From positions 5,849,001-5,913,000 of the forward strand of contig NZ_CP029552.1 of NCBI RefSeq assembly GCF_003173775.1: 64,000 nt of DNA. Direction: 5' to 3'. The notes beneath the pieces are model-generated. The model saw only the letters and a program-made list of their open reading frames with translations. It had not been told where the DNA came from and made no database searches. This DNA is from Methylobacterium sp. 17Sr1-1 (lineage in GTDB: Bacteria > Pseudomonadota > Alphaproteobacteria > Rhizobiales > Beijerinckiaceae). The translations under genes were made by a program, and so were the position numbers. The first letter of the stretch is position 1. Each line of letters opens with the position of its first letter. This document shows, one piece after another, positions 1-9,751 of this stretch.

Positions 1-1877
<1,877 letters not shown>

Positions 1878-1934
1878 TCGGCTGAACTGGTCGGGCGGGG
1901 ACCGGACGGGTCTCCGCCCGATGAGAGATCCAAG

Positions 1935-1964
1935 AGCGCGGTCCTTAAGGGGCCGCGCTTTTTT
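1935..1964 (+). terminator. Intrinsic terminator of pnp
   Basis: Ten-base-pair stem AGCGCGGTCC / GGGCCGCGCT (one G-U pair) with a short loop, followed directly by six T residues. It lies 57 bases behind the pnp stop codon and points the same way. Confidence 0.88.
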
Positions 1965-2075
1965 CGTATTCGCCGCAGAAGCCCGTACTGTGCGTGCTGC
2001 CTCGGCCGAAGGCTCTTGCGTTCTGCCTACACGGCAGTTAGATCCGTCGGTATAGCAAATTGCGATAAATAGCCG

Positions 2076-2360
2076 ATGCACGTCATCACCCAAGCGCGCA
2101 TCTGGGAGGCGAAGCAGAGGTGGCCGCAAGCGGCGAATGCGCTGGATGCTTGGTACAGGCTGATCAAGGCATCGGCTCCTGCCGATTTTGCCGGCATGAA
2201 GGCGCTGTTCCCGGCCATCGACAAGGTCGGCCGGTTTCACGTGTTCGACATCGGCGGCAATAAGCTTCGCCTGATCGCGATTGTGAACTATCGATTCGGA
2301 AAAATATATATCCAGGGCATCATGGATCATTCCCAGTACGACAAGGGAAAATGGCGATGA
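2076..2360 (+). CDS. higB: HigB-type toxin (RelE-like mRNA interferase)
   Basis: A 94-residue protein matching the HigB_toxin family: basic N-terminal helix (ARIWEAKQRWPQAANALDAW), a central FHVFDIGGNKLRLIAIVNYR strand pair and a final GIMDHSQYDKGKW motif. Family members cut translated mRNA on the ribosome. The toxin gene comes first and overlaps the antitoxin gene by 10 bases, the usual higBA order. The stretch around 2035-2330 is visibly AT-richer than its neighbours (for example aaaaatatatat near 2300), which suggests acquisition. No clear Shine-Dalgarno sequence precedes the ATG. Confidence 0.85.
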   Translation: MHVITQARIWEAKQRWPQAANALDAWYRLIKASAPADFAGMKALFPAIDKVGRFHVFDIGGNKLRLIAIVNYRFGKIYIQGIMDHSQYDKGKWR

Positions 2361-2764
2361 CCGTCGTTGTGAAGCAGGCTGCCGAGCACTGGTCCTACGT
2401 CGCACCGCTGCTCACCAAACCGACGACAGACGAGGCGTACCAGCGGCTCGTCCAGCAATTGGACGAGGTATTGGCCCTCGCCGGTGAGGATGAGGACCAT
2501 TCGCTCGCTCTCCTGGCTTCCCGCATGGGCGACCTGATCGAAGCCTACGACGAGGAGCAACGCCCCATCCCAATGGCGCCGGGGTCCGAGGTGCTGCGCG
2601 CCGTCATGCAAGAGCGTGGCCTGGGACAATCCGATCTGCCCGAGGTCGGAGCGCAGTCGGTCGTGTCCGAGATCCTGAGCGGGAAGCGCCGGATCAATCT
2701 CCGTCAGGCGCGGGCGCTCGCGGACCGATTCGGCTTCTCCGCCGGCGTGTTCCTGGAGCTATGA
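2351..2764 (+). CDS. higA: HigA-type antitoxin, XRE helix-turn-helix
   Basis: Partner of the upstream toxin: 137 residues. The N-terminal half is helical and acidic. The C-terminal half carries an XRE-type helix-turn-helix (LGQSDLPEVGAQSVVSEILS, then GKRRINLRQARALADRFG). Antitoxins of this family bind the toxin and repress their own promoter. The start ATG (ATGGCGATGA) lies inside the toxin gene, so translation is probably coupled. Confidence comes from both the domain and the arrangement. Confidence 0.85.
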   Translation: MAMTVVVKQAAEHWSYVAPLLTKPTTDEAYQRLVQQLDEVLALAGEDEDHSLALLASRMGDLIEAYDEEQRPIPMAPGSEVLRAVMQERGLGQSDLPEVGAQSVVSEILSGKRRINLRQARALADRFGFSAGVFLEL

Positions 2765-2864
2765 GGCTGCGCCGAACGTCACTCCTCTGCCTTCCCGCCC
2801 GACCCCGCCTCTGCTTCAAGATCTCACGCGGGCGCCGCTGATTCGCCCGCCGGGGAGGCAGCGC

Positions 2865-3497
2865 ATGAGCGACGATCTCGTCTTCTACACCCATCCGATG
2901 TCCCGGGGCCGCATCGTCCGCTGGATGCTGGAGGAGGTCGGCGCACCCTATCGCACCGAGATCGTCGGCTACGGCCCGACGATGAAGGAGGCGGCCTACC
3001 GCGCCATCAATCCGCTCGCCAAGGTGCCGGCGCTGACCCATCGCGGCGTCACCGTGACCGAGACGGCGGCGATCTGCGCCTACCTGGCCGATGCCTTCCC
3101 GCAGGCCGGCCTCGCTCCGGCGCTCGGGGATCCGGAGCGCGGCGCCTATTTCCGCTGGCTGTTCTTCGCCGCCGGGCCGGTCGAGGCGGCGGTGACCAAC
3201 AAGGCGCTCGGCGTCGAGGTCTCGGAGGAGCGCCGCCGCATGGTCGGCTACGGCAGCATGGCGGAGGTGCTCGATGCCCTCGAAGGGGTGGTCTCGGGCC
3301 GCGACTACCTCGCCGGCGGGCGCTTCTCGGCCGCCGACCTCTACCTCGGCTCGCACCTGATGTGGGGGATGCAGTTCGGCGGCATCGAGCGGCGTCCGGC
3401 TTACGAGGCCTACGTCGCCCGTCTCGCCGACCGCCCGGCGGCCGTCCGCGCCCGGGAAATCGACGATCGGCTGATCGCCGAAGCGCAGCAGGGCTGA
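2865..3497 (+). CDS. Glutathione S-transferase family protein
   Basis: Cytosolic 210-residue protein with the GST two-domain layout. The N-terminal thioredoxin-like domain (residues 1-80) has FYTHPMSRGRIVRWMLEE, the cis-proline loop KVPAL and the glutathione-binding VTETAAICAYLAD motif. The C-terminal half is the all-helical domain with the SAADLYLGSHL N-capping motif. Ser13 in the FYTHPMSRG loop is the candidate catalytic residue. It stands alone between higBA and a small membrane protein, so the substrate cannot be inferred. Confidence 0.9.
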   Translation: MSDDLVFYTHPMSRGRIVRWMLEEVGAPYRTEIVGYGPTMKEAAYRAINPLAKVPALTHRGVTVTETAAICAYLADAFPQAGLAPALGDPERGAYFRWLFFAAGPVEAAVTNKALGVEVSEERRRMVGYGSMAEVLDALEGVVSGRDYLAGGRFSAADLYLGSHLMWGMQFGGIERRPAYEAYVARLADRPAAVRAREIDDRLIAEAQQG

Positions 3498-3607
3498 GGA
3501 CCTGGCCGCTGCACCGAACAGGGGCTTTCCCGGGGAACGTCCGGCCTCCGGCCGCGTTCGCACCGCGACGCAGCGGAATTCTTCCGCCACACCCTGACGG
3601 AGCCCCC

Positions 3608-3850
3608 ATGGCCAACGACCTGATCCACGACGTGTTCGGCGGCGAGCGCAACCTGACCACCAAGGAGCGCACCATCTCGGTCGTGCTCGGCCTCGGTCTG
3701 GCGGCCGCCGCGGCGCAGCCGCGGCCGAACAAGTTCCTGAGCCTCGCGGCGCTCGTCGCCGGCTCGCTCCTGGCGATCCGCGGCGCCACCGGGCATTGCG
3801 CCGCCAAGTCGCTGATGAACGGCAGCTCGCACACGCCGGCGCGGATCTGA
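3608..3850 (+). CDS. YgaP-like DUF2892 membrane protein
   Basis: Small 80-residue inner-membrane protein. After a soluble start (VFGGERNLTTKERTISVVLG) there are two hydrophobic segments (about residues 24-36 and 43-58), then a GHCAAKSLM tail. This is the shape and motif order of the YgaP transmembrane (DUF2892) family. The ATG at 3608 is preferred over the longer upstream frame, which only shadows the GST gene. An 18-base GC palindrome lies at 3860-3877, and a strong terminator follows. Confidence 0.75.
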   Translation: MANDLIHDVFGGERNLTTKERTISVVLGLGLAAAAAQPRPNKFLSLAALVAGSLLAIRGATGHCAAKSLMNGSSHTPARI

Positions 3851-3902
3851 TCCTTCGGCGGGGCGCCCGGGCGCCCCGTCTCCCATGGAAGTGCCCGGAC
3901 AT

Positions 3903-3942
3903 GAGAAAGGCCCGCACCGGGAGACCGGTGCGGGCCTTTCTC
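3903..3942. terminator. Bidirectional terminator hairpin
   Basis: Perfect 18-bp stem (GAGAAAGGCCCGCACCGG / CCGGTGCGGGCCTTTCTC) around a GAGA loop, with A- and T-rich stem ends on either side. It lies between the DUF2892 gene and the oppositely oriented YeaQ-family gene, so it can stop both transcripts. Confidence 0.8.
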
Positions 3943-3987
3943 GTTCGATCGGGGAAGAGCCAGCGGGGTCCGCCGGCTCCTCGAGGT

Positions 3988-4260
3988 TCAGAGGACGGTG
4001 GTGCGGCGGCGGCCCTGGATGAGGCCGAAGATCGCCAGAACGACCACGGCGCCGACGACCGAGGCGATCAGGCCCGCGCCCTCGTTCGGCGGGTACCAGC
4101 CGGTGACCTGGCCCAGGAACGTCGCGACGAACGCGCCGACGATGCCCAGGAGCGTGGTCATGATGAAGCCGCTCGGCTCGTTGGCCGAGCCGGGCATGAT
4201 GAACTTGGCGATGACACCGGCGACGAAGCCGATGATGATGGTCCACAGGATCGCAAGCAT
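3988..4260 (-). CDS. GlsB/YeaQ/YmgE family stress-response membrane protein
   Basis: A 90-residue protein, almost entirely three hydrophobic segments: MLAILWTIIIGFVAGVIAKF, then SGFIMTTLLGIVGAFVATFLG, then GAGLIASVVGAVVVLAIFGL, ending with the basic IQGRRR tail. This is the transglycosylase-associated/YeaQ family found in acid and general stress regulons; its molecular role is unknown. The ATG at 4260 begins exactly at the first membrane helix; a longer upstream frame has no family resemblance. Confidence 0.88.
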   Translation of the reverse strand: MLAILWTIIIGFVAGVIAKFIMPGSANEPSGFIMTTLLGIVGAFVATFLGQVTGWYPPNEGAGLIASVVGAVVVLAIFGLIQGRRRTTVL

Positions 4261-4461
4261 GGGGGCTGCCCTTCGGCTCCGCTTAGGTGAAGAGCAAACG
4301 CGCTGACCGCGCCGTGGTTGCGCCGAAACGCACATCCCGTACCGCCGAGGTTTTCCCGAGGAGCCCTTTACGCCGGCCCGGGTTCGGCGGCACAAGGCGC
4401 CGGAGCGCCCGTCCGTCTCCCTTCTCAGGGCCCTCCCCCACGATCCCTCCAGGAGTTCCCG

Positions 4462-4821
4462 ATGACCATCACGCGTTTCGAGACCGGCCCCCGGATGAGC
4501 CAGGCGGTGGTGCATAACGGCACCGTCTATCTGGCCGGCCAGGTCGCGGACGAAGTCTCGAACAACGAGGGCGTCGAGGCTCAGACCAAGGACATCCTGG
4601 CCCAGATCGACGCGCTGCTCGCCTCTGTGGGCAGCGACAAGACGAAGCTCCTCTCGGCCACGATCTACCTCGCCGACATGTCGACCTTCGCCGAGATGAA
4701 CCGGGCCTGGGACGGCTGGGTGGCGGCCGGCCACGCCCCGGCCCGCGCCACCGTCGAGGCCAAGCTCGCCGGCCCGCAATACCGGGTCGAGATCTCGATC
4801 ATCGCCGCGACCGGAGCCTGA
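4462..4821 (+). CDS. RidA family protein (Rid/YER057c/UK114)
   Basis: A 119-residue member of the RidA family, whose best-known members hydrolyse reactive enamine/imine intermediates from PLP enzymes. Visible: N-terminal FETGPRMSQAVVHNGTVYLA, the central LLSATIYLADMSTFAEMN, and the C-terminal ARATVEAKLAGPQYRVEISI, where the usual Arg (ARAT) precedes the family Glu region. The start has an AGGAG ribosome-binding site. The gene ends three bases before the polyamine-binding protein gene, so the two are probably cotranscribed. Confidence 0.9.
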   Translation: MTITRFETGPRMSQAVVHNGTVYLAGQVADEVSNNEGVEAQTKDILAQIDALLASVGSDKTKLLSATIYLADMSTFAEMNRAWDGWVAAGHAPARATVEAKLAGPQYRVEISIIAATGA

Positions 4822-4824
4822 CGG

Positions 4825-5952
4825 ATGAACCCGCTCCGGCGCCGTTTCATTGGGTCGGCCTTGGGGGCAGCCGCCTGCCTCCTCGCCCTCGCGGCGGGGC
4901 CGGCCGGCCCCGCGGCCGCCGCGCCGGAGCGGGTCGTCAACATCTACAACTGGTCGGACTATATCGACCCCAAGATGCTCGACGCCTTCACGCGCGAGAC
5001 CGGCATCAAGGTCGTCTACGACACCTACGATACCAACGAGATCCTCGAGACCAAGCTGCTCGCCGGCCGGTCAGGCTACGACATCGTGGTGCCGACCGGG
5101 CCCTTCCTGCAGCGCCTGATCAAGGCCGGGGCGTTCCAGCCCCTCGACAAGGCCAAGCTGCCGAACCTCAAGCATGCCTGGCCCGAGGTGACGGCGCGGC
5201 TCGCGGCCTACGACCCGGGCAACGCCTACGCGGTCGACTACATGTGGGGCACCACCGGCATCGGGGTGAACACCGCGCTGGTGCGCGAGCGCTTAAGCGC
5301 CAACCAGCCGCTCAACACCTGGGACATCGTCCTGCGCCCGGAGCTGATCGCCAAGCTCAAGGATTGCGGCGTCACGATGCTGGATTCGCCCGACGACATT
5401 GTTCCGAGCGTACTCCAGGCGCTCGGCCTGAAGCCCGATTCGCGCCGGGTCGACGACCTCGACAAGGCGGGCGAGGCGCTGTTCCGCATCCGCGGCGCGG
5501 TGCAGAAGTTCCACTCCTCCGAGTACATCAACCAGCTCGCCAACGGCGACGTCTGCCTCTCGGTGGGCTACTCGGGCGACGTGCTGCAGGCCCGCCGTCG
5601 CGCCCGCGAGGCGAAGAACGACGTCGACATCGCCTACTACATCCCGCAGCAGGGGGCGCTGATGTGGTTCGACGCCTTCGCGATCCCCAAGGACGCGGCC
5701 CATGCGGCGGAGGCCCACGCCTTCATCGACTTCATGATGCGGCCCGAGGTGGCGGCGGCCAACACCAACTTCGTCTCCTACGCCAGCGGCAACCTGGCGG
5801 CGAAGGCCCTCGTCAAGCCCGAGATCCTGTCCGATCCCGGCATCTACCCGGACGACGCCACCTTCCGCCGGCTGTTCACCAACACCGCCTACGACGACCG
5901 CACCCAGCGGGTGGTGACCCGCCTCTGGACCCGCGTGCGCACCGGGCGCTAG
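4825..5952 (+). CDS. Polyamine ABC transporter substrate-binding protein (PotF/PotD-like)
   Basis: Periplasmic binding protein of 375 residues. Residues 1-33 form an Arg-rich signal peptide (MNPLRRRFIGSALGAAACLL) ending AAAAP. The mature part starts with VVNIYNWSDYIDPKMLDAF, the polyamine-binder signature, followed by YDTYDTNEILETKLLAG and YMWGTTGIGVN. Family members deliver putrescine or spermidine to an ABC importer. No permease or ATPase gene is adjacent, so it must serve a transporter encoded elsewhere or have been separated from its operon. It follows the ridA-type gene by three bases, which fits an amine-related unit. Confidence 0.88.
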   Translation: MNPLRRRFIGSALGAAACLLALAAGPAGPAAAAPERVVNIYNWSDYIDPKMLDAFTRETGIKVVYDTYDTNEILETKLLAGRSGYDIVVPTGPFLQRLIKAGAFQPLDKAKLPNLKHAWPEVTARLAAYDPGNAYAVDYMWGTTGIGVNTALVRERLSANQPLNTWDIVLRPELIAKLKDCGVTMLDSPDDIVPSVLQALGLKPDSRRVDDLDKAGEALFRIRGAVQKFHSSEYINQLANGDVCLSVGYSGDVLQARRRAREAKNDVDIAYYIPQQGALMWFDAFAIPKDAAHAAEAHAFIDFMMRPEVAAANTNFVSYASGNLAAKALVKPEILSDPGIYPDDATFRRLFTNTAYDDRTQRVVTRLWTRVRTGR

Positions 5953-5971
5953 AAGCCGATCCGGTCCTTGC

Positions 5972-6011
5972 GGCTCGGCCCGCCTCTCCAGGAGGCGGGC
6001 CGAGCCAATCC
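5972..6011. terminator. Convergent terminator hairpin
   Basis: Perfect 15-bp stem GGCTCGGCCCGCCTC / GAGGCGGGCCGAGCC with a five-base loop, followed on the plus strand by aatcctttt. It sits between the convergent polyamine-binding and DUF3597 genes. Confidence 0.8.
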
Positions 6012-6013
6012 TT

Positions 6014-6427
6014 TTAGTCCTTGAGGTCGTCCGGCACCTTGCCGCCGTTCTCCTCGAGCTTCTTGATGACCTGCTTGTGCAGCCAGACGTTCATCGTGGC
6101 GGAATCGCTGGTGTCGCCGCTGTAGTGCAGCTCCTGGGCGAGCTCCTTGCGGGCCGACAGGCTGCTGTCGAGGTTGAGCAGCTTCATCAGGTCGACGATC
6201 GAGGTGCGCCAGTTCAGCGGCTGGCCGGCCTTCGAGGCCAGGTCGTTGAGCACCGCCTCGACATCGACCTTGCCGTCGACCTTCGGCACGTCGCCGCCGG
6301 CGGCTCCGCCCGAGCCGCCGGCCGGGGCGCTGGTGGTGGAGGTGGTGGCGTCCGGCGTCTCAGCCTTGGCCTCGCCGCCGCCGAAGGGGTGCAGGATCTT
6401 GCTGACGATCGTCCCGAGCAGGCTCAT
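6014..6427 (-). CDS. DUF3597 domain-containing protein
   Basis: A 137-residue soluble protein. An N-terminal MSLLGTIVSKILHPFGG segment and a flexible Thr/Ser/Ala/Gly linker (about residues 20-50) precede a conserved domain (VDVEAVLNDLASKAGQPLNW, SIVDLMKLLNLDSSLSARKE, ELHYSGDTSDSATMNVWLHK). It matches DUF3597, of unknown function. The start at 6427 matches the family start; the longer upstream frame is unlike it. Confidence 0.85.
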   Translation of the reverse strand: MSLLGTIVSKILHPFGGGEAKAETPDATTSTTSAPAGGSGGAAGGDVPKVDGKVDVEAVLNDLASKAGQPLNWRTSIVDLMKLLNLDSSLSARKELAQELHYSGDTSDSATMNVWLHKQVIKKLEENGGKVPDDLKD

Positions 6428-6742
6428 CGTGTCATCCTCCGTCAGGGGCTTTCTAGGGTGGGGGGCCGCCCGCGCATGCGGCCGGGGAGCCATGTAGGGC
6501 GCGCTCGCCCTGCGGCATCCCGGCACGGTAACGAACGGCCCCGCTCGCCGTTCCGCAGCGTCGTGCAGCGCGGTAACCGCCGTTCCGCGCCGTGCCGGCG
6601 CGGGGGAGGTGCGCGCCCTCGAGCGCTTCACGCGCCCGCAGGATGCGCTAAGGACATCCGCCGGCAGGTATGCCGCGAGGGGTACGGAACAGGGCATGGA
6701 ACGCTTGGGGGGCATGGCATACTTGGGACCGCGGAAGGCAGC
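6428..6742. other. Divergent intergenic region
   Basis: About 315 bases between the leftward DUF3597 gene and the rightward Rieske gene, so it must carry both promoters. I see no convincing gene, hairpin or operator. A heptamer GTATGCC (6668-6674) recurs inverted as GGCATAC (6716-6722), but the spacing is too long to mean much. Confidence 0.4.
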
Positions 6743-7792
6743 ATGACAGGGGATCCGATCCGCCGGGCGCTCGACGACGTCTGGTACTGCGTCGGCGAGA
6801 GCCGCAGCCTGCGGCCCGGGGGCATGCGGTCGGTCAGCCTCGGCGAGGAGGCCGTGGTGGTCGGGCGCGAGGAGTCGGGCGCGCTGTTCGCCCTGCGCGA
6901 CCGCTGCCCCCATCGCGGCATGGCGCTCTCGGCCGGCCGCCTCGTCGACGGCAACCTCGTCTGCCCGTTCCACGGCTGGCAGTTCCGGCCCGACGGCGTC
7001 TGCGCGGCGATTCCCGCGCTGGCTCGCCGCGACGACGCCAACTTCGCCTCGGTCCGCCTCGCCCGCTTCGCCGTGGCCGAGAAGTCAGGCCTGATCTGGG
7101 TCCATGCCAGCGCGAACCCGGCGGGCGCCAGCCCGGAGACGGCGCCGCCGATCCCGGAGGTCGATTTCGACTATTGCGGCCAGCTCGTCGAGATCCTGGA
7201 GGTCGAGGCCTCGTTCGACCTCGTGGCGCTCAGCTTCGTCGATCCGGCCCACGTCGCCTACGTGCACGATTCCTGGTGGTGGCGCCCGTCGAAGACCATG
7301 AAGGAGAAGGTGAAGCACTTCGCGCCCTCGCCCTTCGGCTTCACCATGACGAGCCACACGGCGAAGACCGCCTCCCTCGCCTACCGCCTGCTCGGCTCGA
7401 TCCCGGAGGTCGAGATCGAGTTCCGGCTGCCGGGGGTGCGGCTGGAGCGGATCACCGCCGGAGAGAAGCGTCTGGCCAACTACACCTTCGCCTCGCCCCT
7501 GGCGAACGGGCGCACCGCGCTCATCAACGCGATGTACTGGAACATCTCAGGCCTCAACCTGCTGAAGCCCGTCGCCCGGCCGCTGATGCGCCAGTTCCTG
7601 GGCCAGGACCGGGACGTGCTCCAGATCGCCCAGCGCGGCCTCGACCGGAAGCCCGCGATGGTGCTGATGGGCGAGAGCGACGTGCAGTCGCAATGGTACT
7701 TCAGCCTCAAGCGCGAGTTCCTGCGCGCCCGCGAGGCCGGCTCTGCCTTCGTCAATCCTTTGGAGCCGCGGGAACTGCGCTGGCGCAGCTGA
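6743..7792 (+). CDS. Rieske non-heme iron oxygenase, alpha-subunit type
   Basis: A 349-residue protein with an N-terminal Rieske [2Fe-2S] domain: CPHRG (Cys55, His57) and CPFHGW (Cys74, His77). The catalytic half carries the mononuclear-iron site FVDPAHVAYVHDSWW (His170, His175), with a late acidic ligand probably in GESDVQSQW. This is the layout of ring-hydroxylating or demethylating oxygenases of the VanA type. No ferredoxin or reductase gene is adjacent, so electron donor and substrate are unknown. Confidence 0.88.
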   Translation: MTGDPIRRALDDVWYCVGESRSLRPGGMRSVSLGEEAVVVGREESGALFALRDRCPHRGMALSAGRLVDGNLVCPFHGWQFRPDGVCAAIPALARRDDANFASVRLARFAVAEKSGLIWVHASANPAGASPETAPPIPEVDFDYCGQLVEILEVEASFDLVALSFVDPAHVAYVHDSWWWRPSKTMKEKVKHFAPSPFGFTMTSHTAKTASLAYRLLGSIPEVEIEFRLPGVRLERITAGEKRLANYTFASPLANGRTALINAMYWNISGLNLLKPVARPLMRQFLGQDRDVLQIAQRGLDRKPAMVLMGESDVQSQWYFSLKREFLRAREAGSAFVNPLEPRELRWRS

Positions 7793-7919
7793 AACCCGGT
7801 GTGGGAATTCTATCTCAGATCGCGAATCTGGCATGGAATTCTCCCGGTTGTGCCTCCGGGTGCTATCGCGACCGGCACCGTTCGGATTATCCAGGTGGAA
7901 TCGCTGCCCGGAGATTCGG

Positions 7920-8417
7920 ATGTCCGAGGACATCTTTCGCATCATCTACAAGAGTACCGCCGCGCACCCCGCGGAGGTGATGCTGGGTCAGGGCCACGTC
8001 GCGCGCCTTCTCGCGACCGCCCGGCGGCGCAACCAGGCGGCCGAGGTCTCGGGCGTGCTGGTCTATACCGGCCTCGGCTTCTTCCAGGTGCTGGAAGGAC
8101 CGCGGGCGGGCGTCCAGCCGATCTTCGAATCGATCCTGGTCGACCGGCGCCACCACACCCTGGCGGTGATCGAGATGGACGTCGCGGCCGAGCGCCGGTT
8201 CTCGGGCTGGAACATGGGTTTCCTGGGCATCACCCGGGAGCTCGAAGACCGGCTCAACGGCACCGGCCTCGGGGCGGGCGGCGGTCCCGAATCCCTGGAC
8301 CAGCTCCTGCGCCGGACCCTGCTGCTGCTCATCGACACCCCGATCAGCCTGCCGTGGCTCGGCGCGCGCGGGGCGAATGAGGACGGGCTCGGCGCGGTGC
8401 TGGCCCACCGGTTCTGA
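7920..8417 (+). CDS. BLUF-domain blue-light sensor
   Basis: A 165-residue protein that is essentially one BLUF domain (residues 6-102) plus a short helical tail. The flavin photocycle residues are present: Tyr10 (RIIYKS), Asn38 (ARRRNQ), Gln56 (FFQVLEGP), and Trp97/Met99 (GWNMGF). Such short BLUF proteins bind FAD and signal through a partner. The start at 7920 puts the domain near the N-terminus; a longer frame from 7833 has no family support. No effector domain or response gene is adjacent. Confidence 0.9.
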   Translation: MSEDIFRIIYKSTAAHPAEVMLGQGHVARLLATARRRNQAAEVSGVLVYTGLGFFQVLEGPRAGVQPIFESILVDRRHHTLAVIEMDVAAERRFSGWNMGFLGITRELEDRLNGTGLGAGGGPESLDQLLRRTLLLLIDTPISLPWLGARGANEDGLGAVLAHRF

Positions 8418-8447
8418 CCGCTCGCGAACCGTATCCCATAAAGCTCC

Positions 8448-8616
8448 CCCTTTCCCGGACGACTGAAGCGTGAGCGGAAGGAGATCCGGGATTCAGCGCA
8501 AAAAGTCGCGAAGCGTCTGCTTGTCTGCAACGGTGCAGCATACAGAGCCGCTACGCGGCACTTCTCCCCTGGATCCCGGATCTCCTTCCACTTCGTTTCA
8601 GTCGTCCGGGAAAGGG
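8448..8616. repeat. 169-bp palindromic repeat, copy 1
   Basis: Ends are inverted repeats: CCCTTTCCCGGACGACTGAA on the left and its complement on the right, continued inward by GGAAGGAGATCCGGGAT against ATCCCGGATCTCCTTCC. The centre holds CTGCAACGGTGCAG and GCCGC..GCGGC small stems. A second copy of the same length is at 62753-62921, with most positions identical. No transposase is encoded. It fills the gap between the BLUF gene and the next leftward gene. Confidence 0.85.
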
Positions 8617-8657
8617 CGTGGCTCGCGAGAGGACGGCACTGCTTCGTGGCTCATCAT

Positions 8658-9713
8658 TTACCCCGCCGCCAGCAGCCCCACCGCCACCGCCGGCCCGCAG
8701 GTCGATGCGAAGGCGGCGGCCTCCGGGGCGAGGCGCGGCGCGATGAGGTCCGACAGCTCCTCCGCAGGGCGCCCGAGGCGCGCCGCGAGCTCGGCTGCGA
8801 CGAAGCGGCCGGCGCCGCAGATCACGACGGGCGCGTCGTCGGGCAACGCGCCGCGGGACAGGATCAGGCCGGCGGCGTCGTGCAGGAGGCGCAACTGCGC
8901 CTCGGCGAAGAAGCCGGCGAGCCGCGCCCAGTCGGCCGCCTCGCCCTCGTGGCGGTCGCGGCCGATCATCCGGGCGAGGCGGATCTCGGTCTCGGCGATC
9001 GACTTGCCCTTGAGGTCGGCGGTGTCCTGCTGGTCCTCCGCCGCCAGTAGCAGACCGAGCAGGCGGTAGGCGTCGGCGGTGGTGGCGAAGCACTCGGCCA
9101 TCAGCGCCGTGCGCCGGCCGCGGAACGGCGCGGTCCGCGACAGGGCCAGCAGCGGCGTGCGCACCACCCCCGTATAGACCAGCTCTCCGGTCTCGAGCCG
9201 CTCGGCGTCGCTGTAGCCGATGGCGCGGGGCTGCCCGCCCCGGATCGGGATCAGGTCGGCGGTGGTCGAGCCGATGTCGACGAGGAGCGCGTCCGGCCGC
9301 GAGCGGCCGACCAGGGCGGCGGTGGCGTGCCAGTTGGCGCTGGCGACGTCGGGAGCGTGAGGCGCCGCCGCGTCGGGCGCGACGAAACCTGAGCGTCCGG
9401 CATAGATCGCGACCTCGCCCGCCAGATGGTCCGAGGCCCAGGCGGCGAGCTGCGCCACGCCGTCGGCGCGGTCGGAAAAGCAGTCGGTCAGTTCGCCGGT
9501 CATCGTCACGGCGTGGCGGGCCGGTTCCCGGGCCCAGCCCGGCAGGTCTTCGAGGGTGGCGTCGAGGGCCGGCAGGCCGTTCCAGAGCGGGCACGGCGCC
9601 TGCACCACCGCCTGGACCCGGCCGCCTTCGACCAGCGCCGCCTTGACATGGACCCCGCCGAGGTCCCAGCCGATGACGCGAGAGAGCGAGGCGGGGGGAT
9701 GGAGATGGGGCAC
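8658..9713 (-). CDS. Hydantoinase/oxoprolinase-like H4MPT-linked C1 protein (MfnF-like)
   Basis: A 351-residue protein of the ASKHA-fold hydantoinase/oxoprolinase type: VIGWDLGGVHVKAALVEGG near the N-terminus, DALLVDIGSTTADLIPIRGG in the middle, and VICGAGRFVAAELAARLG near the end. These match the family described as an H4MPT-linked C1 transfer protein, which includes archaeal MfnF, the enzyme that joins the furan and tyramine-glutamate parts of methanofuran. A role in methylofuran synthesis is therefore inferred. I chose the GTG at 9713, because the ATG at 9773 would overlap the divergent gene starting at 9752; a GTG at 9728 is also possible. Confidence 0.8.
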   Translation of the reverse strand: MPHLHPPASLSRVIGWDLGGVHVKAALVEGGRVQAVVQAPCPLWNGLPALDATLEDLPGWAREPARHAVTMTGELTDCFSDRADGVAQLAAWASDHLAGEVAIYAGRSGFVAPDAAAPHAPDVASANWHATAALVGRSRPDALLVDIGSTTADLIPIRGGQPRAIGYSDAERLETGELVYTGVVRTPLLALSRTAPFRGRRTALMAECFATTADAYRLLGLLLAAEDQQDTADLKGKSIAETEIRLARMIGRDRHEGEAADWARLAGFFAEAQLRLLHDAAGLILSRGALPDDAPVVICGAGRFVAAELAARLGRPAEELSDLIAPRLAPEAAAFASTCGPAVAVGLLAAG

Positions 9714-9751
9714 GGTCGGATCTCGCACGGGAACGGTCGGGGCGGGGTGGC

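Noticed and set aside
2694..3917. 407-codon minus-strand frame opposite the GST and DUF2892 genes
   Set aside because: Arg/Ala/Gly-rich shadow of recognised genes on the other strand, with no domain of its own.
6668..6722. GTATGCC/GGCATAC inverted heptamers before the Rieske gene
   Set aside because: Seven bases with a 41-base spacer is expected by chance in this amount of sequence.
8344..8541. Small frames within the 169-bp repeat, also at 62743-62949
   Set aside because: Translations are repeat-derived and differ in frame between copies; no start signal.
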